Shown: positions 1 to 14,383 of the stretch, in pieces
Position numbering within the stretch: the first letter of the stretch is position 1
How the letters are laid out: every line of letters starts with the position of its first letter
Source of the DNA: Anisakis pegreffii
Lineage: Eukaryota > Nematoda > Chromadorea > Rhabditida > Anisakidae
Reading direction: 5' to 3'
NCBI GenBank assembly: GCA_035041965.1
Contig: JAPYMA010001267.1
Span: forward strand, 124,001-188,000
DNA: 64,000 bases
Position numbers and translations under genes: made by a program
Notes under the pieces: model-generated
Told to the model about the DNA's origin: nothing
What the model saw: the letters and a program-made list of their open reading frames with translations, nothing else
The model's database searches: none

Positions 1-3000
1 GATACCTCATTTTGTGGGAGAAGAATTTCAGAAGGAAGAAAAAATGAAACTTGATTTTTTGGAAACGTCCTCGAAATCCATGATTTATCCGAACGTGTTA
101 AAATTAATTGATTTTTGGTTTTTTGGAGTGAAATAATTGAGGAATTGATTTGAAAATCCTGTAATTTTCCTCATTTGTTATTGGTACAACACGATTACAA
201 ATGACAATTATTCGATTGACCATAATTGAAGGGAGCAAAATTATACGAGGATATATATGTATGTGAGTGCTGCTGCGATAGAAATCAATTAGTATGTGTT
301 ATGATCGCGCAGAATCATTTTTAGATTTACAAAGTCTTTTTTTTGCGATGGAATCATCTATTCAAATATCCACTTATAGCCAGTTACAACACGATTCAAT
401 GACCACGACAAATTAACAGACATCACAGGAACTCAATCTTACAGGAACATCGTTCATAAAGAAGACAAAACTGTGACAAGCTTAATTCCTGATTGGTATT
501 TCAAATGATAATGACGATGATGGTGTGGAGGAAAACTACTCAATAAGTTCAAAAAAGCAGAGGATTTTGTTAATCCCCTAATAGTTTTGAATTGTAACTA
601 TTGGCCATTTATGTAGAGAGCAGAATAGTAGACCACTTCATAGAGCTCTTTGATTGGAACGAATATTTAGCGTTTTGTAGCATCGAAATGGAATGATTGA
701 TGACTTTTTCACCGCATACACACAACAAATACCATACAGAACGAGCAAATGAATAACTGCAAACTGCTTTTGGGCAGTTGTTAAGTTCGAAGCGCAACAT
801 AAATAAAAGCGATCGTATAATTCAGATGGAATGTACTTATGTGTATATGTGTGTATGTGCGTTGTTGTTGTGAAACGGCATAAATGAGGATATAAATTTG
901 ATGGATGAATAGATGGATTTATGTTTATGGGATTGCTTGGTGATAAGAAATCTTTTTTTGTTCAGGTGGAAAGGATTATCGGCTGCTAGAACACTCGTCA
1001 GCATACTTATCGCTTCTGTTTGTGGATGAATCTGTTTATGACTTGATGATCGTTTGCATTTTGATATTAGATTTGTGGAATTTTACACTTTTTCAAATGT
1101 TCCTATGGCAGTGAGTTGTTTCAAATGATAGTGCTATGAATAGGTGAACATTAGCACTGATGAACGAACAAACATATTCCAAATGTGATCTATGCTTTGA
1201 GGGTAGAATGTTTGCAATGAAAAGAGTTGATTGAGTTGATCTCATTAAGAAGATTAGATGAAAGTGAATTTGAGTTAAACGAAAGACATGATAGAGGTAG
1301 ATAGTGTGTCGGATTCGTTTGATACTTTGGCCAGTAGAATTTTGATTGATAAAGAAGGCGCTAACACATAGAGGAGAGCATTTCAAGAAGTGCAACAGTA
1401 TGTAAGATTACCTCATTGAACTGGAGGAAGGAAAAATTCCGAACGGAAAATCTTGCAAAGACAAAAAAAGACATGAGAAGTGCTCAATTTTGCGAAATGG
1501 CAATTTTTCGCATTCAAATCTGTTGCTGCAAACGATTGAAAATTGTTGTATATAATGGTAATTATTTTTGAGAAATATTATTCTGTTGCGTTAGTGTTAT
1601 GCAAAGCGCATTTGCTGAATTCTTCCACTAGCAATAGTAATGATTCGTTCCAGCTGGAAGTCTAGTTGAAATTCAAAATTTATTTACGATGGCTGGAAAG
1701 AAGTTAACGAGCAAACTTTTGTAACAATCAAACCAGCATATGTTGTCGTTGGTTGTTGCGTCTTGTCACAGATCTGTCACTGAGATAAGTTTGTGACTGA
1801 TGTCCTGGAAGACGCAACGATTCGGATGAATACATCGTTGGTGGTGTTTTTAATTGAGTTAGTTGTTCTTGTAGTTAATGTTAGCTGTGAGTGATATGAT
1901 TGATGCTTCTCTGTCTTGAGAATTTCTTGGGAATTTTGAGTGTATTTCGAGAATAATCATCACGCAAATGGAGAATATTTTGTTTCGGTGTTCATTATTC
2001 CATTGATGAAATTCGCATGCGCATGTGGTAAATTTTAATGTTTACATCGAGTCATTTATAATATTTTGAAATAAATTCCGAATAGTTTCCATGCATGATT
2101 GATTATTACGAAACAATTGTTTGCGTTCATTGCTTATTCGTTCATGTCTTTCATTTGTTATTTTTCATTCCGACGCAATTCTCGAAATTCTTTGAAGCGA
2201 AAACTGCTGGCATTGTTTTATGTTAGCTGCTGATTTTGCATTCAAACGACTGCAGTTTGAATTTTTGAATTTTTTGTTCGCATTGTTAGAATAGAATTTA
2301 AAATGAATTTAGCTTTTTTTGATTTCGCAACTGCAAGAATTTGAATTCAAAATGTGACGATTGATGCTTGAATAATAGCGATTGAAATCAGATAATTTTG
2401 CATATTACGGAGGGCTATTCTTATGGATATTATCCTTTTCTGCCGTAGGTGTAGGGCTTAAGAAATGCACCAGTAAGGGTTTTTAATCATTCGCAATTTT
2501 GTGAACGATTTTTGGGCTATCATATTCGCCTAAATTTATATTGTATCACATACTCTAAATTCGTCAAGTTGATTGCTAAACTGATGTACGATGTTGCATA
2601 TAAGCAAACAGCTATTACTATTGCTCGTGGTCGATATGGTATTTAAGTTTTGAGCGGATATGTATGTGAAAACTCTCAAGGGATTTCACAAATCCATTCA
2701 TGCGTCTTGATAGATCTTTTTATGCTTCACACCATTGCGAGTCCCTTTAGAGATAGATTGTTGAACTGAGGCATACTTACACTCATAGAACAAGCTTCTC
2801 ACATCTCCTTTGCTGTCATTTTCAAAAACAACATAAGATCACTTTGTAGATGCAAAGATAAAGTTGTTGGGAGATTTATTGCGATTGGCCGGCCGATTCA
2901 CTTGCAATTTCAACTGGAGCTTATCCATTTATTCACCCAGATGGATCTAGTCTTTTGCATCTTATTGGGGATCAGTGCGTTTATAGTGAACTTTTGGATA

Positions 3001-6000
3001 AAAATTGACGAAGAGGGAACTGCGGGAGGTGATTAACAGTAATATTGTGTTTTAGTGATCATCAATAAGATTGAGTGGTGTTGAAAGTTGTTTCCATGCA
3101 TTCTTAAACTTATGAACTTTTCGGATATCGATACATCATATCCACACAAAGCCATCATCAGTTAGTATCGCTCGTAAAATATTATTATTATCATAGCACA
3201 TCGCATAAGTGCTCTATGTTAATGTTAGGAATGGAGTATGTTATCACATCACACGGCTTATGGCCGAGATAATAAGATCTGAGTTTACTTCTTTTTTTTC
3301 AAATCCATTGGGATTGTTTTGAAAGAAAGCGTGAAAGTGCTCCAATTTCGACATTAGCTAGCAAATATTTCAACATATACGATTATACGCCGAGAAGAGA
3401 GTAGATCGCGAATCGCAAAAACTGAAAATTTGACGAGGAAATAAGTTGGAAAATTGGATAACTCTGTGTTTGTTTTGGTAAGATTGGATGATGTAGAATA
3501 AGTTTTTAGTATCGGAAAGTTTTTCGAGTATTTGAAAATTGTGTTTTATTCATTTTCTGGATTGGAGATCAAAATTTCAAACTAAAAATATCATTTAGAC
3601 ACGACTTACAATCAGCAATAGTTAAGATGTAGTTGAGTGATGCCCTCAAAGCTTTCCTTTCAAATTGTTGCTTTTGCATTTTACTTCAGCAGTGAGCAAG
3701 CATAATAATTAGTGAGTGTTCCCTTGCAATTCTAACTGCATCTTCTGTCCACCTCACGTATTCAACTTATACTGATTGGTCATCGCAGAAGCACATTGTT
3801 ACATCAGCATTTAGAGATTCTATTAATTTAGTCTTTCAATAAGTTAAATGAAACATCATAAGATAGAGCTCATAAATCTTCAATTGCTTCATTGATTGTA
3901 TGTCACTAATAGTATTAATTAAATTTGCACGGTGCTTAATTGTCATGGGTATCGTAACTAATAATTCAGTGAGTGGTATAGTCTCATAATGATGAACTCT
4001 GATGTGTATGGTATATGTTTAACTCAGAAACTCGTAAAAGCTTCAATTGTTCAGAGTGGTGGTGTCTAGCACACGATTACAATTGTTGTTGTCAATATTA
4101 TGTGTAGCCTATTAATGTGATCTTATGAGTTGGAACAACACTTAACAGCCTAATATAGGAGCTATCGTCGATCTTGAAACGTTTCAGCACTCACTTATTT
4201 GGACTATTATTGCCCCAAAACTGTTACTCTGAAAATGAGCTTTCTTAATTATTAACATATGGCAAGCAGGCATCATCACTGTTGAATGTTTCGAGTTTGC
4301 TTTCAGCAGATTTTAGCTCTCAGTTTGTTCATTTTTTGCAAAATTAGTGTTATAGCGGAGCTTAGTAGTGAGTAATTGATTACAGAGGTTGATAAATAAT
4401 TTATGTTCACAGTATAATGAAAAGCATGCGAATGGTGCATTTGCTCTCGGTTTAGTTTGGATCAAACTGATTTTGTGGTGAATACTTCACAGGACCGAAT
4501 GCATAGAATTTATTTGAGACATAATATATGCATATCTATTCATCCGGCGAGCCCTATTTGAGCTGCTTATTGTAAAGATTTAGAATTGCATTATTCAGAT
4601 TTCTTTAGTTTATGTTGAAATCCCATTGGTGAGCATTGAATAAGTGAAGGGTACCAACATTCCCCAAGAGGTCTCATCGTCAAGAGTGCTTTGATTTGTG
4701 TTGCTGACATTGCTTTGGAGCATGGCTATTATAAATTGCTTGTTAACAACAATGAAAGACGCACGAAGCAGCGAAGTGACGGACGGATAAGATTAATTGT
4801 AAGAGGAACTCAATGAGGAACTTAGTATTTACTGAGAGTAAGGCTTGAAGTATAATAGTAACAGTGGTGAATGTGATGTAACAATATTGCTTATTTATCA
4901 TTCGTTTGAGTTGTTACTTGTCTGAAAATGTGATGAATGCAACAGGCATTAATCAGTAGAGGTATCCAACATTCATATAGCCGCAGTTCAGTGAGCAAAA
5001 GCTTCCTTCCTGGTCATAATATAAGGTCATTTCATCGAATTATGATGGCGAATTGAAGCAATGATCCGTCCTAATTAAGTGTCTGCCAAATTATACAACA
5101 TACTTGGTGTTTGTATCTGTCCATATGAAAGTATTTCTATTGATGAAGAAAGCTTGAGTTCAGCAAGGTTGATGGGTTCATTTCCTCCCTTCAAGTTCTA
5201 GCATTATGAGTGATGAATAAGGATTTGTTAGAGGATGATGTTCCAAACATTACGGTCAAATTCACTTACACGGAATTTTGTGCAGATTTTTCGAACCGTT
5301 ATCGCAATTCAAGTCAGATAGAGAATGTTTATCGCATCGAATGCAGTGAAGAAATGCAAGCAGAAGTATTGCTGTCGATTTTTTAGTCAGAGTGCCTTAA
5401 ATTCGTATCATTTATTCAACGAGCTTATGTTTTCCGATCAGTTGTTCTGCTGTTCTTAACTTGAAAAGATTCAGAAGCTTCCGCATTTAACTGAAGATAT
5501 TGAGATTATTTTTTTGAGGATTTGATGTTGTTATCTCTCATTTGCTTGCACTAAGCTTTTAGTTGGGAATACAAGAACGAATTCATTAGCATCTGATAAT
5601 GGAAATTATTTAATAATAATAATTATTATGACAGTAATAATACAGTAACGGCTATGGGTAAGGAGATGTTTTATTAATTAATAACGTATAATTAATAATC
5701 TAATCGTCATTCGAGTGTCGAATGATGAGATATGAGAAGAAAACAGCTGACAATGAAAGAGCCATCATATGTAAATTACCAGCGCAAAATGAGCAACGAT
5801 CTTTGGAAAATCAAATTACATTAATTGAGAATGGTTCGGATTTGTTGAAGAGTACCAATTGATAAGATTTGACTTGATATGAAAGCCGCCTTTATACGGC
5901 AAAAGATTGTGATCAGATTGTGACCATTTCTATCATTAGCTTATCTCGGTTCCATGTAAGCCATCTCAAGTGCATCACGCTTATTTGCGATTGCAATTCG

Positions 6001-9000
6001 TTTTATGAGCATTTTCATCTGTTCACTCGTTATTTGTTTATGATGGGCATTTGGTCAGCAGTTTTGTTGTTTTTGTCTATATGATACTGAGATTGCGCAA
6101 TATAATACAAGCTGTGAGCCATGCTTAACCACAGCATGACACCCGTTTTTTTGGTTGTTTTATAGGTTGATGACTTTTGGAAGTCGTGTTTCTTGGTCTT
6201 ATCACAATCTCCACTCAAGTCATGAGATAGTTAGGATATGTCGAAACAGATGAAATTTGAAATTTTGAAAAAAATCTGAATTTTATTACATTTTAAGCGA
6301 TCTATTCACAAGTAAGGTTGAATTCAGCATCTTAATGTTTGAGAAGTGATTTATTGTAAATCGAAGATCTGCTTTAATCCCTCGAGATGCACTCATCTTC
6401 TTCTATAATTTGAATCAACACGAAGTTTCCTCAAACAGACAGACGCCGTCTCTCCCCATCTGTCATTCTTTTTGCTTTATTAGTTTCAACCCCTCATAAT
6501 GAATTATAGCAACAAACGGTGCCCTAATTGTGCCCTCCATCCCTCATTCGCACATCGTTTTGTAAGGTGTTAAAGTTAATGTCCAACAACACCTTTCTTA
6601 GTGTTTGCGTGTGTCTAAAGGATAACCAAACTCGTAAACATATACAAAGTCGTAAACATCATCCGAAATAGTACTGCTCATCATTAAGGTTGAACGAAGG
6701 ACGTACATCCATCGCGATGAACTATCTATCTATCTGTCATTAAAGATTACTTATTAGTTGTTTGATTGAAGATGAATTGGCGACAACAGAAGTGATCTTA
6801 ATGAGATTACGAGTGCACAGCATGAGATGTTATTATCGTTGTGATTATTCGCATTATTACTATTTATGTTACTAGTAGAAGTATGCAGTAGTGCTCAATT
6901 TATTGGGTCATTCATTTATTGGTATTCCTTTGATTTACATCATGATGACAGAAATTGGTAAGAATGCTGCTGAAGTTTCGTGCGCGATCATCATTCTCCC
7001 TAATCCTTTCTGCTGATCCTTTGATGTGTCTGCGCAGAATTCTACAGTGGTCATAATTTTGGCCACTTGATTATCTCTTGCAAACAGTTCCAGCTTCAAC
7101 GAGTAGAACACATTAAGAATCGCATCTCTATCGTTATCGCTTTCTGTCACAGTTGTTGTTGGCGTTGCTCAATAACTGAGCACGTTGTTAAAACGAGCAC
7201 ATTTGAAAGAGCATTCGTCTAGATGTATGCTGACCACCGCTGTGAAGCAAATAATTTCATGCATTCAGTTGCATTTTGATTGACGTCAATAAATATTTAC
7301 ATTAGATTCATTGGACAGTCACATATAATAGTACGCAGACAAGCATTATTTATTTTGCAAATGAATGCCTCCTACCAGACATCTGTCGCAAATTTTGAAC
7401 CTTAGTTTAAATCCGTTGGGGGAACGTTCGCAATCGGATTTGCATATTTTATTTGTTTGCAGTAGATGAAGAGATATTTCACATTCGTAGTCGACATAAG
7501 CATAAACATTGAATCTTTACTGATGAGCGATTGTGTGGTCATGAAAAATTGACGATAATCATCCACTTAATAGGATTTAGAAGTAGTGATTTATGAGTGA
7601 TACAGTTGTTTCTGCAAGCCCTCGGTAGGAGTTCACATTGACACGTCTGAGAACTTCTACATCCTCTATTGAAATGAAATGATTAAGTTTAGCTGTGAAC
7701 AAGTTTTAATGCGCTGAACCTGGTTGGTTTGTTTTTTTGGGGGTTTCCTTTGTTCCCATCTGCAAAAAGGTGTGTCCATCTCGTCGTCTGTCGCTTCGGT
7801 TGTTTCTTCATCATTCTATCAAAATTGTGATCTTAATGGGATTTCGGATGTAATACCACTCTTAAATGTGTTTTTGTTATTGTTGCGGTTGTTTGCAGAT
7901 TGACAGCGGCGCTTTGAACTGATTTGCATAAGTAAATTGATTAGTTATGAATAATGTTTGTTTCGATGAATATTAATAGAATGAATATATTATAAGTGCC
8001 TAAAATACTCACCCAGATAATGTTTACTCGATGTTTATTTCTATCATGAGCAGTAATCCTTGTTTAGCATCCAGCAAAGCTTGCTACTCTTGACGTATAC
8101 ATTCTTTAAGAAGTGCTTGATGGCGTGGAGGTTTTGCAGATTTTAATTTGGCTCATTAGTCCGGTCTGCTCCATCAAGCAAGCGATGGATTCGCATTACT
8201 CGCAAGTTTTGTGCAGTAGTTCAGTAAAGTTGTTTGCATCTAGTATCCAATAGAGGTAGATGTCTTGTTTCAGTTTTGTCGTGAGGAAGGGATATCCTCC
8301 TAACAGATCTTTCTATCCTCTGTCATCATTTTTGTTATCATAGATAAATAGAGGTATACTCGCAAGATAGATCTAAAGTGGATTAAAGGAAAGTGTTTAG
8401 AGCATTGAAAGGGAGTGTTTTTAGATAGGATCGTAAAATATCGTTGTGATTTTTCTGTGAACCAAAGATAATTGATAGCGACACAACGCCTGGTCATCGT
8501 ATTCATCGTGAGTGATTATGATAAATTGTTAGATCGGTGGAATTCTTTGAAGTCGGTGTAGTCATTATTGTGTAAATTAATGAATCACTTTGATAGATGG
8601 GTTATAATTAGAAGTAAGATATTATAGTAATGTGTTGTATACGACGTGAGGAGGAGACGACTTCATAATCTGAGTGAGCAGCCTTTTGTGATTATAAGAT
8701 ACTGAAATATTTCATGAAGATACTAAAATTTCATGTATTCATTTTTGTAGAGCATGATGCATTGAATTTGTATAATGTTCGATACTTTTCTGATCTGTTC
8801 CAGCTTATCGATGTTTTTACTTACAATTAGTTGTCATCAAATACGTGGATCGATTCCATACTCATGTATCTATTCTGCGCAGTTTAGTACATCCTATCTC
8901 GTGTAATATCACACATGAATTATAGAATTGGTACAGTAATTTTTGCATTACTCACAAGACATACGATTTCTGTGCCATTTAACTGATTTATCTATGTTTT

Positions 9001-10572
9001 ATGATGCTGAGGAATGAAAGTAATACAGCAGCAATAAACGCGTAATAATAGTAGCAGTAGTGTTATTAGTAGTACTTGTGTAATTCCTGATTTAGTTTGA
9101 ATTATGGTATTGTCGTTTTGTGCGATAATGTTTTGTGTGCAGCATAAATATTTGATTTCGTTGTGCATGTAGTATTCATGAGACCTATTATGGTCCACTT
9201 GAATTTGAATACGTAAGCTTTGTGGTGTCATCGGTCTATGTGACAATTGCAAATTTTAGAGTGACAGTCAATGAAACATCACATGATGTGAGCTGCTGGA
9301 CATGAGATTTGATCGTGTGAATAATTTTTGATAATTTGCCTTGTTTGTAAAATCTTTTCCCTGTCACTAATCAAATACGCATCTATTGCAACTAAAATCT
9401 CGTCTACGCTCGCGATCCTCCTTGATCACAGATCTGTCACTTCGTTTCTCATTTGCATACGATAAGCTCGTGAGCTTATGTCATCATTCATGACATACAG
9501 CTGGATTGAATTCATTTTATGACACATTTTGTTACGCGATATGTCAGTTTTGACGGTGATCACGCATATGAAATCATAGAAGTGTGTATTTGTATGTGAA
9601 AATTCTTTCAAAATTCCGACTTTATCAGATTTCAAATGGAGTCTTTCATTCAGTGATCTTATATTTTGCATGACATTAACACAGAGATCAAAGATGACTT
9701 AGAGATACTTGATGATATCCCTCTAAATCCAACGAAATCTTTAAAAGCTTTTCGATGTTCTGAAAATATTTCCCACATTCAATATCAGCAATTAGTTCTC
9801 ACAATCAGTGAGGCTCATAGTCCGTTCCATATCCGATAGATATCCACTGAAGATAAATGCTGGTTTAGAAAGTATAGTGAGTAAGAGAGTGGCATTCAGT
9901 AATATTAGCTTGTCGCGGTCTTTGCTGGGAGACATCTCGTCGCTCTAATTTCTATCTGTTCCGTTGATGATGAAACCAAATATCTGAATGAATGAATGAA
10001 TGCATACATGAATAAATTAATCGAACGTTTAATTCATCACTTGAAAGAGTTGATTTAGTATTAATTGATTTTCGTTGGATGTAAGCACGTGCAGCTACAC
10101 TTAATAAGCCTATATCTCTTAATCTCTTCACAACTTCTCAACTGAGATGTTCGTTCTATTGATGGACTGACTCTTAAAGCCTTACGTAACAAGTATTATG
10201 CTTTTGATGATTATTCATCTTGCCATTCGCTCTTCGATGAATTTGAGATGGTTTCAGTGGTGAGCAGAAGACATTGGACAAATTAATAATAGTAATGATA
10301 GAAACATCATACTTAAGTCGTCCCGTCTCGTAAAGCACATTTCTCATCGTTCAAGTGCTATCCATAATTGGTGAGCCTTATTCATCATCTTTCCATCAAC
10401 CACGCTATCCTGTCCTCTTCGCTAGATATTCTGCAGTTCGCTAGCAGTCCTCTCATCTTCCGGAAAGTAATCTTTTAGCTCGTCAGATGGCCCGGATCCA
10501 GTCCATTTCTGATTCACTCATGATTATAGCCTTTATATGTTGTCGTGAACTCAAACATCACTAGCAACAGAA

Positions 10573-10587
10573 CAGCAGCAGCAGCAG
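10573..10587. repeat. CAG microsatellite
   Basis: Five uninterrupted CAG units are followed by a CAC. The tract lies in gene-free DNA and does not sit in a recognisable reading frame. Confidence 0.9.
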
Positions 10588-12327
10588 CACTAACTTGCTT
10601 GCCTTTGATTAGCATTTAATTAGGAGTAAATGATGTAACGAGGAAATGAAAAGGATGTGAAGGAGAGGGCAAATGTCAGCGAATGACAGTTCATTGAATG
10701 ATTGATGGATTGATTGACCCTTATGACGCTTATAAGCAATGGGCAAGCACATACTTCTAAATTGTATCATTTCGGTTCATTGGAAATGAGTGAAGATTCA
10801 CGCTGTATGTAGTACATGTCAGCATTTAATAGTTCTCATTTGTTCGTGTCAACTCATCAACTTATAACTGAATATAGGTTGCTATAAATAAGGAGTAGCA
10901 ATGATAGACACACGGAAAGCAGACTGCGATCAGTTGAAGGAAATGATAATTCGGTGAATCCTTACTACTCTCTTTTCATTCATCCGCCCACTTAGCAAGG
11001 TTTCCATATCCCGATCTTGTGAGAATCATCAGCAGCGTCATCATACAAGGAAATGTCTGCCTGAAAGGAAATAAATGTCGTTAAATGTTGATTGTTTACT
11101 GAAGCATGCTTCCGTGGTTGTTGTAGGCTCTGAATATGGGCACCTTAAGTGCTATATCTCAAGGTTTTTCCTATTTTATCTGATAATGTTATCTGGCTTT
11201 TTGTTTGTGTGCAGTTTTGTGGAATGAGTTGATGGTTTGCGAGTGATGAGTTGAGGAGAATATTCTTGAAGTGATAAGAAATTTGCAGCTTTTTCAAGTT
11301 TATGATAATATTTAGCGAAATTTCTGGTATGACTGAATATTTTTCTTGATAATTTTACTCAGTGAATATTCAGCGACTAATGATTTTTTTGACTCACTGA
11401 ATTTTCGAAAATTGTTTAGGATTAGAGTGAAGGGATTGAAATTTCACTATCAAGGACGTTTTCAGATCGTTTGCAACAGTTTTTAACGATGAGTGAAGTT
11501 TTGCTTTCAAATGAACTCTTTAACCTTATGGGGAAGAAAACTCATAAATAAATCTTTTATGGTGATTTGTTCGTGTTTTCTTTTTTTTGAGCGATTTATC
11601 GTAATATTTTTGATGAATGAATGAATGTTCTTCGACAAATTCTCTCATTGTCAGTAAATTGTTTTCTTTGTGATGACAATTTCAATTTACTGCTAAAAAG
11701 TGCTCGAAAAACGATCACCTATTGTGAATGTTAAAAATGCTTGAAAATATCCTCTTTAAATTGTTGATGTCCTTGATGAGAATTTCAATTTTTTTGTCAA
11801 GATTAGATAATTCAATTTCAATTGTAAACATTTCGTAAAGTTGTTGAGTGAATGTTGAATGTTTGTTTTGTGACATCGACTGAAGTGATCGCGAAATTGA
11901 TCGTCTGCATGAATGATGCTTAAAACTTTCACGTAAACTTCATGCAAACCAACTAAATAACCCCGTTGTTTCGATGTTGTTTAGTTTATTCACAGGCAGT
12001 AACACAGAAAAGAGATGAGCAAACAGAAGGTGTTTTTCTGAAAATATTTGTTTAGCATCTAAAGCACATACATAATCGAAAGAGAATGGGAATGTTTCGA
12101 GGCAGTAATGATTTCGGGAATTTCTCTAGGAAGGTTTCTGAGAGTCCATAGATCCATAATCTCTGTTTCTACTTTATTCATGTTACTTTACGTTTTAGCC
12201 TCATTTCTTGTCTGATAATGAAATTCTTTGTAAGATTTGAGTTTGAGTGCAAAAACATTGAAAATTGAGTTATGTCCATTATTCGGTTGGTTGTTTTGCA
12301 ACGGAATGTGACAAAAAAGCTGCTGCT

Positions 12328-12347
12328 ATTGCTGCTGCAGCAGCAAT
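12328..12347. repeat. 20-bp perfect palindrome of CTG/CAG units
   Basis: The 20 bases are self-complementary, with GCTGCTGCAGCAGC as the core. Another GCT triplet run lies immediately to the left. The site could form a small cruciform or bind a dimeric factor, but the simplest reading is two opposed CTG/CAG microsatellite arms. Confidence 0.85.
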
Positions 12348-14365
12348 TAGGATGGGCGCATAAGCAAGTTTGCAATAAATGAACGATCATGCATGAAAGT
12401 AGCTGTAAACATATGTGAAGATCGCATGTGAATCGAAAGTATCGTCATCATAATATTAGCAATCGAAAGTTTTCACACTTATTGCGAGTTTGTTAAATGA
12501 GGTGTTACGTAATTGAATATTTGTCCATATGAGCATATTCAAGGATGTTTATCCCTCCTTAATCTTCTTATTATTACGAATATGGATAGATATATTATAT
12601 ACTAAAGTGAATCTGTTGTTGCTGCTGCAACTTAACGTTCCGTATCTTTTGTTTAGCCTTTTAAACGTCTTCTCTGAGTTGTTTAAGTTGACCACAAGTA
12701 TGTTGAGTTGAGATCAATGAGTATTGAGTACAGCAAAATTATATCCGTACAAAATACAAATTTCTTTACAAAAATACTGTTTTTTACGTTTACAAACAAA
12801 ATACTGTAATACTGTATAAATACTGAGTACAAAAGTACTGTTTCAGCAAGTATTAAAGTATCGAAATGATCAGATCTATTCGCGATAGGACTAGTTCAAG
12901 TGATTAGGTGTTGTGGCAAAGTAGTGGGTTCATTTTATCGTATTGATAGTATTACTTGAAATATGTTCTTATCATTGTTGTCATTGGTATTCAGTGGATT
13001 GCTATCTGACTTTAGCAGTTTTTTGTCTGAAAGTTGCAAGTTTTCTCTAATTCCTGACATAGTTGAATATAATTCAAATCAATGATATTCCATCATGTTC
13101 GTCTAGAAATTTAATTTCTTTGCATTTTTGCAAAATTTTGTTTTTCCCTTTGAGAAATACACTCACTAAGTGTGCTGTATCTTAGAGAGCATGCTATTAC
13201 TGGTCTGGTATTCAGCACTTTGTCAGAGATCGTTTCTTTCCTTCAAGCAAAAGGAATGCAACAGAAATTTTCTGATTGAATGAAGAATGAGTAGTGAACG
13301 ATGAATGAATTACAGAGTGCAAAAATGTGCTGCTACTGCTGCTGCTGCAAAAATAAATTGAAAACCAAAATTTTTTTACAGAATAAACTGCATTTTAGTA
13401 GTTAGACGTACTTATTTTTCGAAAGATGAAAACAGCACCAGCAACAACAATAACAATTTGTAGTGGTTGGCCGTGTTTAACTTGAGCATTTGTGTGAGTG
13501 AATGAATGAATACACGAGCAGAAAAGTGAGTAAGATGAAGAATACTTTTTGAATGGAACAGGCGATTTTAGTGCAGTTGGCCGCAATTCACTCAAACTTT
13601 TTTCGATTAGATCCGCCGATTCGATGTTATCTAAGCAAGTTGGCGAATGTTTATCTTATGGAAAAGTCTTTGCTCGAATATGAACGAACCAATCGAAGCG
13701 TTTATCCAGTCTTGAGTTCCATTCATTCCTACTTTACGCATAGAAATGGATGTATAACCATCGCGTAGAAATGCTTTCATAGTAATCATGGATCTATGCA
13801 AATAGAGGCATTGCTAGCTCAAATGGAACAATATGAATATTCATGTTTTTTTTCGATCATCATGCTTATGAAAAAAACGTGTGCATATGAATTGCATTAC
13901 AACATAAATCAGGCAGAAAAATTATTACATTGATATGGGATCAAATGTAGTGTGCTGTGATGATCATGACCTTTCAGATGAAAGCAAATGAGCATAACGT
14001 ACAACAACTATTTACTATCAACAAGGTTTCACTGGTAGTTTTAGATGCATACTTTTCATTGCCTATCGTAAGTTAGTCGTCGATAGATTACGATTAAATA
14101 AATCCAACTCTTTGCATTCATTCAGTCATTCGGTTATTCGGTGATTCGCTTTCATTGGTTTGAGTTGATTTCGAGTGATTATTTTTGAGTGACGAGTGAT
14201 TTTGTGGGGATTTTATGAATGTTGTCGCATCGAAAGGAAGTTGTCACCTTTGTGATGCTTGTTATTGCTGTTGGCCGTGCAAGAGCATAATATCTATCGA
14301 TTATTTTTGCACTCTCGATAAAACGAACGCATTTGAAATGAGTGTTGTTTGCACGAATGCAAAGA

Positions 14366-14383
14366 GACGACGACGACGACGAC
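14366..14383. repeat. GAC trinucleotide repeat
   Basis: Six perfect GAC units are followed by GAACG. The run creates an arginine-, threonine- or asparagine-type homopolymer depending on frame, which explains a spurious open frame there. Confidence 0.9.

Noticed and set aside
957..1112. Open frame of about 50 codons after a TTGTTCAG acceptor-like site
   Set aside because: It lacks a donor and any domain, and ends in a hydrophobic string. Chance is the better explanation.
2868..3030. Two overlapping + strand open frames around a GGCCGGCC site
   Set aside because: Both are about 50 codons and cannot both be coding. Neither shows a known motif or splice sites.
9985..10003. AATG tandem repeat that could be read as a CRISPR-like array
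   Set aside because: It is a plain tetranucleotide microsatellite with no spacers, and the host is a eukaryote.
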